From: an uncultured Pseudomonadota bacterium
Lineage (GTDB): Bacteria; Desulfobacterota_B; Binatia; UBA9968
Reading direction: 5' to 3'
DNA: 12,268 bases
NCBI GenBank assembly: GCA_946478635.1
Contig: CAMLCX010000099.1
Span: forward strand, 1 to 12,268
In this document: positions 1 to 7,232 of the stretch, in pieces
Position numbering within the stretch: the first letter of the stretch is position 1
How the letters are laid out: each line of letters starts with the position of its first letter
The notes under the pieces: model-generated
What the model saw: the letters and a program-made list of their open reading frames with translations, nothing else
The model's database searches: none
What the model was told of the DNA's origin: nothing
Translations under genes and position numbers: made by a program

Positions 1-163
1 CCACTTCAAGGCACGACTGCTTTGCCTTCGCTCTGGAGGGGTTATGCCTCGATCGCCAGTTTGCTGCGAATAATCCAGGCTAGGTCGCGAATCGCTGCGC
101 TGAAGTAGCTTGCTCGTGAATCCCCGCGAGTGCGGAAAACAACGATGCGTGAGGAGCCGATAG

Positions 164-1342
164 ATGTGGAAAAACTATAGAGTCATCGACGCGGATGCGC
201 ACATGCATGAACCGCGGGACATGTGGGAACTGTATTTGGATCCGCGCTACCGGGACAGGGCCCCCAAAGTCGCGTACATGAACGGAACTTTCATGGTTTA
301 TGAGGCCGACGGCAAAATCATTCCGAAGGACGAAAAACAAGTCAAGGGTCCGCCGAAAGACTCATTCAAAATCATGGAGGAAAAGTACGGTGAAGCCTAT
401 CGAACCTGGTGGGCGCCGGAAACCAGAATTAAAGACATGGAGCGTTACGGTTGGGATGTGCAGGTGCTACTTCCCACCGGCAGCAACGGCAACTTCGGAT
501 GTTCCGTCGCGCTCAAAGATGCGGAACTGGGAGCGGCAATGTGCCGGGCCTATAACAATTGGGCGCATGACTATTGCAGCGTGAATTCCAAACGGCTCAA
601 ATTCATCGCGGTGGTTCCCGGATCCGAGATCGGCGGGATGCTGAAAGAGGCACGACGAGCGGTGGGAGAACTTGGCGCCGTTTCGATTAGGAATCCTCTG
701 CTGCCCGAAGGCAAGTGGTTACATGAAAAGCAATACGACGCTCTGTGGCAGCTTGCCTGCGAGCTGGATTTTCCCATAGCGGTACATGGCGAATACCGCT
801 ATCGTGTGCAACCCTTTCGCGGATTTCGCGTTGTGGAGCAAAGCGATGCCGGCAGCCGTGAGGTCCATGATTTCCAGGCACTGCGGGGCGTCGATCATGC
901 GATCGGGTTTCCTTGCGATAACATGGCGACCATGGGGCATTTTATTTTCACTGGAATTCTAGAGCGATTTCCCCAGCTGCGTCTTGCGATTCTCGAATCC
1001 AACGCCGGCTGGTTGCCCTTTTGGCTTGGCAGAATGGATATTCACTCGCACGGTCGTTACAGCATTATGGGAAAGCCGAAAGCGCTGTCGATGCTGCCAA
1101 GCGAGTATTTCAAGCGTCAATGCACGGTCGCTTGCGATAGCGATGAAAGCGCTTTGGGCTATGCGGTCGATCATCTCAGGGGGGACTGCATTGTCTGGAA
1201 CACAGACTACCCTCATCTCGACGGGATCGAACCAGCGAGGGCGCTGCCGGAGTTTGATGCTCAGCCCATATCCGATGACGCCAAGCGAAAGATCCTCTGG
1301 GACAACGCGGTGAAGCTTTACGGCCCAAGAGTGGTGGCGTGA
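164..1342 (+). CDS. Amidohydrolase-2 family metal-dependent hydrolase
   Basis: A 392-residue cytosolic TIM-barrel hydrolase of the amidohydrolase superfamily (COG2159/amidohydrolase-2 type). Visible family marks are the N-terminal metal-binding stretch IDADAHMHE (D9, D11, H13), the mid-barrel histidine in IAVHGE (H208), H259 followed by the typical F-x-G-x-L-E-R-F-P-x-L-R segment, the E278/GW pair in ESNAGWLPFW, and the C-terminal acid in WNTDYPH (D348). Length is normal for the family. The start is supported by GAGGAG seven bases upstream of ATG. Relatives hydrolyse or decarboxylate small carboxylated or cyclic compounds; the substrate here cannot be read from sequence. The downstream same-strand neighbour is a periplasmic binding protein, which hints at uptake coupled to catabolism. 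The family call is firm; the reaction is unknown. Confidence 0.93.
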   Translation: MWKNYRVIDADAHMHEPRDMWELYLDPRYRDRAPKVAYMNGTFMVYEADGKIIPKDEKQVKGPPKDSFKIMEEKYGEAYRTWWAPETRIKDMERYGWDVQVLLPTGSNGNFGCSVALKDAELGAAMCRAYNNWAHDYCSVNSKRLKFIAVVPGSEIGGMLKEARRAVGELGAVSIRNPLLPEGKWLHEKQYDALWQLACELDFPIAVHGEYRYRVQPFRGFRVVEQSDAGSREVHDFQALRGVDHAIGFPCDNMATMGHFIFTGILERFPQLRLAILESNAGWLPFWLGRMDIHSHGRYSIMGKPKALSMLPSEYFKRQCTVACDSDESALGYAVDHLRGDCIVWNTDYPHLDGIEPARALPEFDAQPISDDAKRKILWDNAVKLYGPRVVA

Positions 1343-1357
1343 ACTGTTTTGCGGTTC

Positions 1358-1385
1358 TCGAACAAGTGACCAACGAATTGTTCGA
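1358..1385. promoter_or_regulatory. Perfect 8-bp inverted repeat between amidohydrolase and binding-protein genes
   Basis: TCGAACAA at 1358-1365 is exactly mirrored by TTGTTCGA at 1378-1385 with a 12-base spacer. It begins 16 bases after the amidohydrolase stop and ends about 126 bases before the binding-protein start. There is no T-run after the right arm, so a simple intrinsic terminator is not favoured. It could be an operator for the downstream gene or an RNA hairpin. The dyad is seen directly; its function is inferred. Confidence 0.35.
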
Positions 1386-1511
1386 CGGCTCACCAAGGAA
1401 ATAGATTTTGAGCGACCGAAGCCAAAACAGTTTCAAGCAACTTGCGATGTTTTGGGACGCAGCGTCATCGATGAGCGACTTCCTAAGCTAAGAGGACGAG
1501 GTGATCAGAGA

Positions 1512-2534
1512 ATGAAACTCTCCGGACACGACAGGAGTCTTGCGATATTGTCGGCGGCTTTGATTGCGTTGATTTGCGCAGCGCCAAGCTTCGCGCAAGA
1601 CCGCTTGGCGAACGCCAAGATCGAAAAGAAACTCGTGCTCTACCATTCGCCGAATGTCCCCGATACCCAAAAGATATTGGAGGGCTTTCGGAATAAGTAT
1701 CCATTTATCGAGATAGAAACTTATCGGTCCAATGGTGAGAAACTAATTCAAAAAATCACCACGGAGGCCCGTGCTGGAAAGAATCTCGCCGATGCCTACC
1801 TGCTGAGCGGCTTTCAGACATGGCTTCTCAAAGGAATGGGTATGCTCCTGCAATACCCATCACCGGAAAGAGAGAAGGTTCTCGCGGCTCTGAAAGATGC
1901 CGAAGGCTACTGGACGGGGGTCTATTGGAATCTGGAAGTCATTGCCTATAACACCAACATGGTGCGTGGCTCTGAAATCCCGAAAGCCTGGGAAGATCTC
2001 CTCAATCCGCGCTGGAAGACGCAAATTGCTTTGGAGGCGGAGGATGTCGACTGGTATACGGCGTTACTCCAGCTAATGGGAGAAGAGAAAGGCAAAGAAT
2101 TTATGCGAAAATTGGCGGCACAGCAGCCGCAGATTCGCAGCGGCCATACTCTACTCGCACAACTTGTGGGCGCCGGAGAGTTTGCCCTGGCTCCGACCAT
2201 CCGCATCCACGAAGCCGAGAGAATGAAGGTCAAGGGTGCGCCGATCGAATGGACGGCGATCGAACCGCTGGCTCCCAATCCACCCATTTCAGTGAGCATC
2301 CCGAAAATTACTCCACATCCCAATGTGGCGAAGCTTTTCACCGATTTTGTTCTGTCGCGCGAAGGCCAAATGATTATCTATGGGCTGAACCGCAATCCGA
2401 GTCGGACGGATGTGCCGCAGCCGGTGCCACGGGCCGCACAAATCCGCTTGATGAAAATGGATTATGATCAGGTCGTGAAGAATTACAGCCGCTATGCCGA
2501 TGCGTATAGAGAAACTTTTTCCATCCGACAATGA
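1512..2534 (+). CDS. ABC transporter periplasmic substrate-binding protein (Fe3+/thiamine/2-aminoethylphosphonate-like type)
   Basis: A 340-residue exported binding protein of the family-1 extracellular solute-binding class. I chose the ATG at 1512 rather than an in-frame ATG at 1452 because it immediately precedes a classic signal peptide: a short charged N-terminus, a hydrophobic core at about residues 10-24, and a likely cleavage after PSFA (residue 28). A purine-rich AGAGGACGAGG lies just upstream. The mature protein opens with a strand of the KKLVLYHS type and has the later GVYWNLEVIAYNTNMV and PKAWEDLLNPRWK segments common in AfuA/FbpA-like binding proteins. No permease or ATPase gene lies beside it in the window, so the rest of the transporter must be elsewhere or the protein serves another role. 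The ligand is unknown. The preceding amidohydrolase ends 169 bases upstream. Confidence 0.9.
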   Translation: MKLSGHDRSLAILSAALIALICAAPSFAQDRLANAKIEKKLVLYHSPNVPDTQKILEGFRNKYPFIEIETYRSNGEKLIQKITTEARAGKNLADAYLLSGFQTWLLKGMGMLLQYPSPEREKVLAALKDAEGYWTGVYWNLEVIAYNTNMVRGSEIPKAWEDLLNPRWKTQIALEAEDVDWYTALLQLMGEEKGKEFMRKLAAQQPQIRSGHTLLAQLVGAGEFALAPTIRIHEAERMKVKGAPIEWTAIEPLAPNPPISVSIPKITPHPNVAKLFTDFVLSREGQMIIYGLNRNPSRTDVPQPVPRAAQIRLMKMDYDQVVKNYSRYADAYRETFSIRQ

Positions 2535-2538
2535 GATC

Positions 2539-2585
2539 GATCGCGCGGAGACGCGCCACTGCGCTTCGACCGCGATCATCTTTTG
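2539..2585. terminator. Possible terminator between convergent genes
   Basis: Directly after the binding-protein stop, GATCGCG (2539-2545) can pair with CGCGATC (2571-2577), followed by a short T-rich stretch (TCTTTT, 2579-2584). An alternative inner hairpin has stem GCGCG/CGCGC (2543-2556) closing a GAGA tetraloop. The position between two convergent genes fits a terminator for the plus-strand gene. The long loop and short T-run make this tentative. Confidence 0.4.
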
Positions 2586-2612
2586 ACCGTGCTGTCTAAA
2601 ATAGCTGCTCGT

Positions 2613-3716
2613 CTAGTTTGACGCCGCATCCAACTTGTAAAACCGCGCCGCGTTCGTGCACAGGATCGCCTGCTTGGCCGCTGCGCTGATCTCCTCGCGC
2701 TCGCGCAGTTCGCGAATCTCCTTGCCGACGGTGTGAATATTCACCTCGTGCGGAAAGTCCGAGGAGAACATGAACGCCTGCTCGCCGGCTACTTTGACCG
2801 CATAGGCAAGATCGGATTCCCCTCCCTCGATGCCGACCACCAGGCGGCCCGCTTGAATGAGGGCGCGGAGATAGTCGGCGACCGTTTGTCCCTCGGGCAA
2901 ATTCAACAGCTCGCCGCGCGGATTGATCGGCGTCCCCGCCTCGTAGGAGCGCGACAGGCGCTCAAGGGCCATCAGAAACCAGAGCGGACCGCCTTCGAGG
3001 TAAGCGACGCGCAGGCCGGCAAACCGCTCGAACAGGTTGTTCAGCACCATCTCCGCCAGAGCGATCGCCAGAGACATCGGGTGGCCGATGGCATTGGCGC
3101 CGGTGGAAATGTTCATCGTCTCCATGCCGAGATCCCAGTGGCCGCCGCCGTGAACGACGACCGGACAGCCCAAGCGCGCCGCTTCGGCGTACACCGGCCA
3201 GTAGGGTTTGGCGCCAAGATTCAAATGCACTCCCGTGGCGGGAAAGAGCGCGGCGGACATGCCCAGCTCCGTGTACGCATGCTGCAGCTCCGCCAACGCC
3301 GCGTCGGCATCGTGCATGGGCAAAAGCGCCACGCCCCGGAAGCGTTTATCGCGCCGCAGGTAGGTTTCGGCGAGCCAGTCGTTGTACGCGCGCGCCGCGC
3401 CGCAGGCATAGTCGCGGTCGACGATGCGGCCGATGCGCTGGCCGGCGGTGGGAAAGAGCACGGTGTAGTCGAAGCCGACTTTATCGAGAAACTCGATCCA
3501 GCCTTCCGGTCCGGGGTTGACGAAGCGGCCTTCGGCATTGGTCGCGAAGGCGCCCGGGGGTGTGCGCGTCAGCGAATATTGAATGTGGCTGTTAAGCGGG
3601 AACACGCCGCTGCGCAGGCGGGCGCCAGCCGAGCTATAGGGAAAGTGGCGAGCGATGCCGTCGCTGTCTTCGAAAATATGGCCGTCGCCGTCGATGATTT
3701 TCAGCTGCTGGGTCAT
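2613..3716 (-). CDS. Amidohydrolase-2 family metal-dependent hydrolase
   Basis: A 367-residue amidohydrolase-superfamily protein. The reading frame is open for 47 more codons upstream, but the ATG at 3716 has an excellent AAAGGAG ribosome site seven bases away and is followed at once by the family N-terminus IIDGDGHIFED (metal ligands D11 and H13), so this start is preferred. Other marks are VVVHGGG (H189), the GHPMS histidine (H212) leading into the F-x-R-F-x-x-L-R segment, YLEGGPLWF (E241) and FSSDFPHE (D320). It shares the overall scheme of the gene at 164-1342 but is clearly divergent from it, so the two are not a recent duplication. It is divergently arranged with the hydrolase-like gene starting at 3902 and may be co-regulated from the shared 185-base gap. 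Substrate unknown. Confidence 0.93.
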   Translation of the reverse strand: MTQQLKIIDGDGHIFEDSDGIARHFPYSSAGARLRSGVFPLNSHIQYSLTRTPPGAFATNAEGRFVNPGPEGWIEFLDKVGFDYTVLFPTAGQRIGRIVDRDYACGAARAYNDWLAETYLRRDKRFRGVALLPMHDADAALAELQHAYTELGMSAALFPATGVHLNLGAKPYWPVYAEAARLGCPVVVHGGGHWDLGMETMNISTGANAIGHPMSLAIALAEMVLNNLFERFAGLRVAYLEGGPLWFLMALERLSRSYEAGTPINPRGELLNLPEGQTVADYLRALIQAGRLVVGIEGGESDLAYAVKVAGEQAFMFSSDFPHEVNIHTVGKEIRELREREEISAAAKQAILCTNAARFYKLDAASN

Positions 3717-3901
3717 GGGGATCTCCTTTGCCGAGCTTTTCTTGTATCGCACTGTCGAGGAGCTGTCATCAAGATGGGTGTACGCTGAAATCTCTAACAT
3801 CAGCGACGGGCTTATAGCCAATCCCGCGGTTTGAAATTTGGATTGCCCGCGACTCAAGGAAGCGTTATGGTCCCATCAAATCGCCGCTCAGGAGGATAAC
3901 C
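3717..3901. promoter_or_regulatory. Divergent intergenic region
   Basis: This 185-base gap separates two divergent hydrolase genes and must hold promoters for both unless transcription enters from further away. Strong ribosome sites bound it: AAAGGAG for the minus-strand gene and AGGAGG (3889-3894), seven bases before the plus-strand ATG. I could not identify a convincing -35/-10 pair on either strand. The call rests on gene geometry. Confidence 0.45.
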
Positions 3902-4960
3902 ATGGCCGATACAAAACCAAACTATTCCACGCCGAGCTCGGTTCGCTCGGTGACCTCTTATCCCGCTCGACGCGGCTATAAACAACCCGTGGACCCTTCG
4001 CTCGACCATGTGGTCGGAGTCGATGACGCCATCGACATTCACTGTCACGCGCACGAGGGCCAGCAGGACGCGCTCGGCGTCGCCAAGCTCGCTTCGAAGA
4101 GCGGCATGAAAGGCATCCTTTACAAGACCATCGTCGGCAGAAAAGATCCGGCGGGGACCGTTGGCGGCGTGCGCACTGCGTTGGAGTCGTGGTGCGCGGA
4201 GAAGGGTTTGACGCCGGTGCAACTCTGGGCGGGCAGCTCGGTCACGCAGGGTTTTCTCTCGAAGATCGAGCCGGCGTGGTGTGCCAAGAACCTGAAAGCG
4301 GGCGTGGTCGGCCTGTGGATGCCCAACAATACCTCGGCCAACACGCTCTCCATCGTCGGCGGCAAGCCAAGCGCTTGGGATAAAAACGCCGACCCCAAGG
4401 CCCATACCGATCCGCTGTCTTGGGCAGACTCGCTCAAGTACGGCCATTATCTCCTCGACGACAAGGGAAGGCTGTTGCCGGAGATCGAAGAGATTTTCCG
4501 CATGGCCCATGACCAGAACGCCGCGATCTTCTTCGGCCATCCGACCAAGCAGGAGTTCAAAGCGATGGCGGAGTACAGCCAGAAGATCGGCTTCAAGAAA
4601 GGCGTGGTCGATCATCCTTTCAGTCCGTTCGTCAATCTGACCATCGAGGAAATGAAAGACGCGGCCGCAGCCGATCTGTGGCTCAACTTCACCTTCGATG
4701 AATTGTCGCCGCTTCTCGGCATCGACCCGGCAAACATGTACAAAGCGATTCGCACCGTCGGTCCAGCTCATTGCACGCTGTCTTCGGACGCCGGCGAGCC
4801 GCTGTTCCCCAATTCGGTGGAGTCGCTACGGCTGCTGCGCGGCTACATGTCCGCTTTTGGCTGCACGGCCGAGGATATTTACACCATGTCCACCGCGAAC
4901 CCGGCATTCATCGTCGGACTGAGCCTGGAGACCAAGCAGCGGGCGAGTGCGGCGCATTAG
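3902..4960 (+). CDS. Metal-dependent hydrolase-like protein with D-x-H-x-H motif (possibly DUF6282)
   Basis: A 352-residue soluble protein starting at an ATG with a near-perfect AGGAGG ribosome site. Residues 45-51 read DIHCHAH, the metal-binding start of an amidohydrolase or PHP-type barrel. Further candidate metal or active-site residues are K75, H213 in FFGHPT, H238 in DHPF and D296 in LSSDAG, spaced as expected for successive barrel strands. It lacks the usual amidohydrolase-2 C-terminal S-D-x-P-H pattern. I think it belongs to the uncharacterised DUF6282 group, which I cannot confirm without a profile search. It is divergent from the amidohydrolase at 2613-3716, and the pair may act on the same compound. 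A hairpin follows ten bases after the stop. Fold class is fairly sure; reaction unknown. Confidence 0.88.
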   Translation: MADTKPNYSTPSSVRSVTSYPARRGYKQPVDPSLDHVVGVDDAIDIHCHAHEGQQDALGVAKLASKSGMKGILYKTIVGRKDPAGTVGGVRTALESWCAEKGLTPVQLWAGSSVTQGFLSKIEPAWCAKNLKAGVVGLWMPNNTSANTLSIVGGKPSAWDKNADPKAHTDPLSWADSLKYGHYLLDDKGRLLPEIEEIFRMAHDQNAAIFFGHPTKQEFKAMAEYSQKIGFKKGVVDHPFSPFVNLTIEEMKDAAAADLWLNFTFDELSPLLGIDPANMYKAIRTVGPAHCTLSSDAGEPLFPNSVESLRLLRGYMSAFGCTAEDIYTMSTANPAFIVGLSLETKQRASAAH

Positions 4961-4969
4961 ATTAGAATG

Positions 4970-5010
4970 AGCTGGGACTGTTCCCAGCTTCTTCGACTGG
5001 GAACAGCCCC
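4970..5010 (+). terminator. Overlapping alternative hairpins after the hydrolase-like gene
   Basis: AGCTGGGA (4970-4977) pairs perfectly with TCCCAGCT (4982-4989) across a CTGT tetraloop. The same left region can instead pair with a downstream copy: 4974-4987 against 4997-5010, 13 of 14 pairs with a 9-base loop. The two folds exclude each other. The location ten bases past the stop codon suggests a terminator or 3'-end stabiliser, but there is no T-run, so intrinsic termination is not certain. Confidence 0.45.
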
Positions 5011-5624
5011 ATTCGCTGCAGGCGTGGAAGTCCGGCGCGGATTTGCTGGCGTATGCCATCAGCCCAGGGCAATGGGAGGGGCCGAGGAAAGGCACTTGTT
5101 GAGTTCTCCGTATCGTCGGATTAAATTGAAGTAAGCGAAATTGAGTAAAAAGTCCGCCATATTTATTGTTTCCTGCCTCTTCGGTCTGGCGATTTTGTCC
5201 AACAGACCTTTTTTGTTGCGACAGTTTCGGCCGCCAACCACTCAGAACTCGAGTCTCCACCTTCCAGTTGACGCCGGGCAATCCCGGGCGGAAAGAAGAA
5301 CCCTTCTCATCGCGATCGCGAACGAAGATGTTTCCGGCCAAGATCAAGTGGCGCAACGCTTCGCTGACATAAAGACGGAGCCGGAAAACCCGCTCAAAGA
5401 CTTTTCGGTTTTAGTCAATTTTCGAGTTTCTTCGTCCTTAAGACCGCCCGCTTATATTCTTCAGTCCGCTCTCAATCTTTGATCCATCGCGCCTCCTCGG
5501 CCCCAGCACCTGATGATCCGCAAATTTTCGTGAGCGGCCAAATCAGCTGTCTGGGGGTTTGGGTCTCCATGCCGTCCCGGTCATGGAGTAACCAGAAATG
5601 GGTTAGCGAATTTAGGGGGTCCAG
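5011..5624. other. Gene-poor intergenic stretch
   Basis: About 610 bases with no gene I can support. A plus-strand frame from a TTG at 5141 to 5482 would encode 113 residues with a hydrophobic N-terminus resembling a signal peptide or membrane segment (IFIVSCLFGLAIL). It lacks a ribosome site, has an unremarkable remainder rich in S, R and P, and resembles no family I know. It may be a decayed gene remnant or chance. A compact hairpin lies near the right end (5565-5588). Confidence 0.4.
5565..5588 (+). promoter_or_regulatory. Compact hairpin upstream of the receiver-like gene
   Basis: CTCCATG (5565-5571) pairs perfectly with CATGGAG (5582-5588). The 10-base loop can close three further pairs (CCG/CGG). 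The element ends 36 bases before the ATG at 5625, so if transcribed it would sit in the leader. It could be a leader structure or a protein-binding dyad; no T-run follows it. Confidence 0.3.
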
Positions 5625-6059
5625 ATGCAAGATCTACATAGCCAGATCCAGAGAATCTTCAACGAAAGAGTTGTTGCGGGGATGCCCGCGCGCAAAATTA
5701 GTAACATCCTGCTGATCGACAATGATAAACACGGCGGCCTATTGAACGCTCTGACACGGGAAGGTTACCACGTCGTTCATTGCGACTCGGTCCAGGAGGC
5801 GTGGAATTTCATCTATCCCCACCCGCCCGAGCTCATTATCGTGCATCTCACAGTTTTGAATCGAGCAGGTTTAGCCGATCTCGATGAGTGTTGGGCGCTG
5901 GCAGAGGGGGTTCCAATCGCATTGGCGCTTTCTGCTCGCGTGAAGGAGACATTGCTGGACGCCGTGCAGCATCGCGTCGCCGGCATTCTAACCATTCCGT
6001 CGATGCCGAAAAAGGCAGAAAAGCGCAACGAACCCCGGCTCTTCACGAGTGGAATATAA
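5625..6059 (+). CDS. Degenerate response-regulator receiver (pseudo-receiver) protein
   Basis: A 144-residue protein with a single CheY-like fold. After a short N-terminal extension (about residues 1-26), the first strand and acidic pocket read ILLIDND (D32, D34). The helix LLNALTREGYHV, the strand PELIIVHL, the S/T position in ALALSAR (S103) and the VAGILTIP strand follow in the right order. The phosphoacceptor aspartate expected in the third strand is histidine (H74), and the conserved lysine before proline is isoleucine (I124), so aspartyl phosphorylation is unlikely. There is no output domain. An AGGGGG-like site precedes the ATG; a second in-frame ATG lies at 5682. A pentapeptide-repeat gene follows 51 bases downstream and may be co-transcribed. 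Partner and role unknown. Confidence 0.75.
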   Translation: MQDLHSQIQRIFNERVVAGMPARKISNILLIDNDKHGGLLNALTREGYHVVHCDSVQEAWNFIYPHPPELIIVHLTVLNRAGLADLDECWALAEGVPIALALSARVKETLLDAVQHRVAGILTIPSMPKKAEKRNEPRLFTSGI

Positions 6060-6110
6060 CCGATCGGCTTTGGCGCGCACCGTTTTCTCTAACCCATGGA
6101 GGGCGAAACA

Positions 6111-6467
6111 ATGGCCAATGGAAAAGATCTGAAACGCATGCTGAAGAAAATTTACAACCATGAAAGCCTGGTTGGCATCGATCTTCGAAATCTTTATCTG
6201 TCCTGTATTGATTTTTCCGGTTTAGAACTCCGAGCGGCAAATCTAGAGGGTTGCTGCCTGAGTCACGCGCTGTTGGATGATTGCGACCTGACCGATGCCA
6301 ACCTATCCAATGCCAAGTTGACTGACGCGAGCTTGAACAGGGCAAAGGTGAAGGGCGCGATTTTCACGAATGCGATCGCACCCGGTGCTTCCTTTGAAGG
6401 CGCGACTGGATTGACGGCCGCCACCAAAGAGTACTTGAAGTCCAAAGGGGCTAAGGGGCTTGAATGA
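6111..6467 (+). CDS. Small pentapeptide-repeat protein
   Basis: A 118-residue protein. Residues of about 22-99 form roughly 15 consecutive A(D/N)LXX-type pentapeptides (for example DLRNL, NLEGC, DLTDA, NLSNA, SLNRA), predicting a small right-handed quadrilateral beta-helix. It is flanked by a lysine-rich N-terminal helix (KDLKRMLKKIYNHE) and a short C-terminal helix (TAATKEYLKSKG). I chose ATG 6111 over the in-frame ATG at 6096 because GGAGGG lies eight bases before it. Family members range from DNA-gyrase-protecting DNA mimics to structural proteins. This copy is short (MfpA/Qnr proteins are nearer 180-220 residues), so a gyrase role is not supported. It follows the receiver-like gene and may share its transcript. 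Confidence 0.85.
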   Translation: MANGKDLKRMLKKIYNHESLVGIDLRNLYLSCIDFSGLELRAANLEGCCLSHALLDDCDLTDANLSNAKLTDASLNRAKVKGAIFTNAIAPGASFEGATGLTAATKEYLKSKGAKGLE

Positions 6468-6597
6468 AATAAACCGGCCGCAGCAAATCCGCCGCGAGCG
6501 CATGGGAGTGAGCCCCGCGGTCACATTGGCGATTTGTCGAGGCAAGCGACTCTAGCAAAAGCCAGGTTCCGCGTGCGCGCGCGCCGCTCGAATCGTC

Positions 6598-7176
6598 TCA
6601 CGTTTTCGACGGGCGCACGTCCCCGATCAAATGATCCAAATTCGATTTGATCGCTTCGAATGGAACCGAGGACAAATCGGCCGGGATTTGCTCTTTGATC
6701 TCAACAGCCGCGATCTCTTGCCGGATGGTCGACAACTCGGGGAGTAGGGGAGCCTTGATGATTGTCTCCACCGCCTGAAGCGAGGCTTCGGCGCGGGTAA
6801 GTTCTTCGATGGCGCGGTTGGAATCTCTCATTGCCTGTGTGAACACCTCGGCGTTGGCCACGTGAAACCTTGCTTCGAGGAGGTCGTTTTCAGCCGGGCT
6901 CGCCGCGTTAAAAATTTCCCACTCAGAGGTTTTGTATTCCATCAGCCACTGCTTGATGATCATGCCGCGGTGCCAGATGTCATTGACGAATGCCGCCGCC
7001 CGGCTGAAATTTGCGGGAGCGCGCAAGGCATTGTCGGAGAAGTATCCACGCACCCGGTCGCCGTTGACGGTCTCATCGTACGCAGCGGGCGCGGCTAGGT
7101 GGCTGGGATGCTGGATGGCAACGAGGATCAACACGGCAATGACAAAAGAGAAATTGAGGAAAGGATCCTTCCCCAT
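6598..7176 (-). CDS. Exported or membrane-anchored helical protein of unknown function
   Basis: A 192-residue protein I do not recognise. The start is well supported by AAAGGAG seven bases upstream. Residues 8-22 (NFSFVIAVLILVAIQ) form a hydrophobic segment, followed by HLAAPAA, where signal peptidase could cut near residue 32. There is no lipobox cysteine. The rest is acidic and largely helical: WHRGMIIKQWLMEYKTSEWE at about 68-87, then a long E/A/R-rich region (about 95-165) compatible with a coiled coil. This suggests a periplasmic or outer-face helical protein. It converges on the pentapeptide-repeat gene and lies downstream of the PspC gene on the same strand, about 200 bases away. No function is proposed. 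Confidence 0.75.
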   Translation of the reverse strand: MGKDPFLNFSFVIAVLILVAIQHPSHLAAPAAYDETVNGDRVRGYFSDNALRAPANFSRAAAFVNDIWHRGMIIKQWLMEYKTSEWEIFNAASPAENDLLEARFHVANAEVFTQAMRDSNRAIEELTRAEASLQAVETIIKAPLLPELSTIRQEIAAVEIKEQIPADLSSVPFEAIKSNLDHLIGDVRPSKT

Positions 7177-7232
7177 ACCAGACTCCTTTCAGCTTCAAGG
7201 GGATGTTAAGAAGAAATCCAATTGACACCTTC

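Noticed and set aside
1..163. Possible tail of an upstream gene
   Set aside because: All three plus-strand frames stop within about 110 bases and the short translated ends match nothing I recognise.
2733..3788. Long plus-strand open frame (351 codons) opposite the amidohydrolase at 2613-3716
   Set aside because: It is antisense to a gene with clear catalytic motifs, is Arg/Gly/His-rich as expected for an opposite-strand shadow in GC-rich DNA, and has no family features.
3717..3850. TTGATG-like -35 with GATACA-like -10 on the minus strand before the amidohydrolase at 2613-3716
   Set aside because: Each hexamer matches consensus at only three or four positions; not better than chance.
3854..4771. 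Long minus-strand open frame (305 codons) opposite the gene at 3902-4960
   Set aside because: It is antisense to a gene with an excellent ribosome site and a metal-binding motif; its composition is that of a shadow frame.
5141..5482. 113-codon plus-strand frame starting at TTG
   Set aside because: The N-terminus looks like a membrane segment, but there is no ribosome site and no recognisable domain; kept only as a note in the intergenic entry.
7222..7227. Perfect TTGACA -35 hexamer on the plus strand
   Set aside because: No -10-like hexamer occurs 16-18 bases downstream, and the next plus-strand gene starts more than 500 bases away.
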